NCBI GenBank assembly: GCA_905331475.1
Contig: CAJNYU010003635.1
Span: forward strand, 80,977-144,976
Reading direction: 5' to 3'
DNA from: Rotaria socialis
Taxonomy: Eukaryota > Rotifera > Eurotatoria > Philodinida > Philodinidae
DNA: 64,000 nt
Numbering within the stretch: position 1 is the first letter of the stretch; each line of letters starts with the position of its first letter. This document shows, one piece after another, positions 61,994-64,000 of the stretch. A program made the position numbers and the translations under genes. The notes beneath the pieces are model-generated. The model had not been told where the DNA came from. It did no database searches and saw only the letters and a list, made by a program, of their open reading frames with translations.

Positions 61994-62464
61994 CAGCGCA
62001 TGTCCGTAATTCGAGCAGCTATTCACACACCTTCAGAGGTTCCTCTTTTTTCAAAAACGTTTCTGCAGAAACATATCGATTTTTTACATTGTTGAGTAGA
62101 GAAATGTTTTCTCTATCCAATGATGTAAAAATCTTTTTTTTATCTTCAAAATTAATTCAGTAATTAGCGGTAGTTTCAGAGAAATTGAATTTGTCCGTTT
62201 TAGGGGCTCTGTTTCTAATACGAACAACAAGCAAAAGAATGTTCCTAATTCGAACACCCACCAAAGAACAAGCTAAATTTTCAAAAAATCACCAAATTAA
62301 CTTTTTCACTATTAAAAATTAAAAATTTTAAAATAGTTCAATGACAAAAAATGTTTCTTGTTAATCGAGGAGTTTTAATTTAGAGGTTCAGAGTTTTTCA
62401 AATTATATTGACCGAGTTATTAAATTAAAAAGAAGTATCCTAGCTGTTCGAATTAGGATCACTG
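61994..62464. mobile_element. Pogo/Tigger-like MITE flanked by TA
   Basis: The left end CAGCGCATGTCCGTAATTCG and, on the other strand, the right end CAGTGATCCTAATTCGAACA are imperfect inverted repeats; both begin CAG and are flanked by TA (61992-61993 and 62465-62466). CAGTG-type termini with a TA target are typical of pogo/Tigger elements. The motif TAATTCGAACA or close variants recurs inside and just beyond the right end (near 62216, 62246, 62442, 62468 and 62498), like subterminal transposase sites. No transposase frame is present. Confidence 0.65.
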
Positions 62465-62661
62465 TACTTAATTCGAACAGCCAGCTAAAAAATGTTCCTA
62501 ATTCGAACAGATTATACAAAATACATAGAAAAAAAATACTTTTTTAGTAAATGAAGCTTTTTTATGTTTCAAATCAAAAATTTCTTTTTGTTTCCGATAG
62601 AAAAGATGCTTGTTGACCCATTCCGAATTAATATCCAGCGGTTCAACTTAATCTGGCACTA

Positions 62662-63695
62662 GCACATATCGTCGCACGATCACTTCGTCGCAGAAAAATT
62701 CTTTTCGTTCTGTTCGTCCCTATCTATTTGTCTCTTCTCTCTTAATGAATTATTCTTTTGTGTATAACCAATGGAGACAGCATAAATTAAATGAAAAATT
62801 ACCAGAGATGTGTACAAAAGTGATAGATAATTAATTGTGCTAAGACATATAATTTTAATTCGGTAAAAGGATCAATAAAAAATAGTATTCTCATTTAATT
62901 GTGATAGTGCTAAAGCTAATAAAGACTAATCACAATGGTCGCTCGCTGCATGAATTTCAGTGTAATCTAAACTAAAAAACACTGATCCGAGATTCTTAAC
63001 TATGGAACCATGTCAAATAAAAAAAATACATTTCACTTCTCAATTTCAACTTTCAATGCGCACTACTTCTCAAGCAAAATGTCTGAAACAGGAAAACTGT
63101 TTTTTATAAAAGAAAAAGCAATGATGCTCCAAGGTTACATCTATACTAAAAAACGTATAATAACGACGGAATTTATTCTTCGATCTCAGAATCAAGATTG
63201 TAAAGCTAAGATCTTTTTGAACATCAGTCAATTAATTGAAATAAAAATTATTTATCCAAAAAAACTCGTTGTTATGCCAATTTATCCTTGAACACATTTC
63301 TCTCAGCGCTAATATCACACTCTCATGCTCCGAAGCCCGGTCGTTTTCATATTATCTAATTAAAAATTGACATTAAAATTCGACTGATCAACTTCCTCGG
63401 CTCATCTCAACTAGATCAATTCTTAAAAAATATAGCAGCCAACATAACTCTTCAGATCATTTTTTTTCGTTAGTTTTGGTTTTTTGCTTATATTTTTTTT
63501 CTCAATCTATTCCTCATGATGTTGTATGTTAAGTATGCACAAACTACACAGAAATTAACTGATAAGTTTTCCTTTGGTTATACGCAAAAAAAAATTCATT
63601 AAGAGAGAAGAGACAAATAGATAGGGACGAACAGAACGAAAAGAATTTTTGTGCGACGAAGTGAACGCGACGAAATATCGTGCGACAATATGTGC
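62662..63695. mobile_element. Long-TIR transposon relic (MULE-like)
   Basis: Left arm 62662-62772 and right arm 63574-63695 are reverse complements with a few differences and one ~15-base insertion in the right arm. The core tctcttctctcttaatgaat and ttctgttcgtccctatctat match exactly. Outer ends read GCACATATCGTCGCACGAT. Arms of over 100 bp and an internal FLYWCH-like frame suggest a Mutator-like element. No clear 9-bp target duplication was found, so the exact ends may be eroded. Confidence 0.65.
63010..63291 (+). pseudogene. FLYWCH-type zinc-finger-like reading frame inside the long-TIR element
   Basis: The 93-residue frame contains MMLQGYIYTKKRIITTEFIL followed by RSQNQDCKAKIFLNI. This resembles the FLYWCH finger (L..GY.Y......T.WRC.NR.CKAR), with Trp replaced by Phe and the first Cys position by Ser, so zinc binding is doubtful. 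FLYWCH fingers often accompany MULE transposases. It is probably a decayed transposon fragment or a captured domain. Confidence 0.5.
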
Positions 63696-64000
63696 GGTCA
63701 CCGCGAACAAGAGTAATCGACGAGCTTTTGATACAGCCTCATCATTATCCCAGAAGTGTTTTGGTGAGACTGACGATGTCAACAAGTGCTTATTCACGGA
63801 CGCGTGTTCTTGAAGTTTGTCCATAGAAAGCATTTCGGGCTGTTATGTCCAAAATAAAATGCTTTATATACTAGAGTTTGAATAAGACCGTTCGTAGGTA
63901 ACGCACTAATAGTATATCAGATAGATTAAGGGTAGTGAAGCGTACCACTTAGTTTTTATTTTGTTGTCATTCGTTTACACCTGTACACTAATATGCTGTC

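Overview
The window looks like nuclear DNA of a small, intron-rich, AT-rich invertebrate, most likely a bdelloid rotifer. Reasons: animal-specific genes (reelin-like, FoxD-like, six-EF-hand calbindin-like, UNC93-like), very short GT-AG introns (mostly 47-65 bp), one gene closely spaced behind another with a splice acceptor in the gap (suggesting spliced-leader trans-splicing, which bdelloids have), an intronless secreted protease of bacterial/fungal type, and a Thr/Ser-rich membrane protein of a kind common in bdelloid gene sets. The species call is inference. Most multi-exon models below were assembled by hand from splice sites; all except the reelin-like gene were checked to stay in frame across every junction.

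Layout. 1-7952 (-): 5' part of a reelin-like secreted protein, running off the left edge. 9740-14291 (+): a histamine-N-methyltransferase-like enzyme and an SDR oxidoreductase. 14763-15697 (-): a SARNP-like mRNA-export protein. 16837-19768 (+): a tight run of RPP14-like, GDP-D-glucose phosphorylase and mitochondrial ribosome recycling factor genes, a candidate operon. 21326-23217 (+): UNC93-like membrane protein. 23394-29642 (-): mitochondrial dihydroorotate dehydrogenase, whose 4.1-kb intron holds a complete four-exon gene for a PTB-like protein on the other strand. 29783-31931 (-): C2H2 zinc-finger protein. 32308-35462: HSP10 (-) and HSP60 (+), head to head around a 293-bp shared promoter. 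35840-38350 (+): mucin-like single-pass membrane protein. 42280-43274 (+): FoxD-like factor in a wide gene-poor stretch. 47713-49831 (-): calbindin-32-like EF-hand protein. 55329-57957 (+): unrecognised basic, repetitive protein. 58778-59752 (-): intronless trypsin-like secreted protease with its own TATA box.

The left and middle parts are dense with housekeeping genes. The right third is gene-poor and holds most of the transposon relics: two hAT-type elements with perfect 8-bp target duplications, a TA-flanked Tc1/mariner-like MITE that accounts for almost all of one calbindin intron, a TA-flanked pogo-like MITE, a long-TIR element with a FLYWCH-like reading frame, and an ACGG-rich foldback element. 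No rRNA, tRNA or CRISPR array was recognised. Two single ambiguous bases (near 48726 and 53222) occur; the second sits between two near-identical 105-bp copies and is probably an assembly seam.
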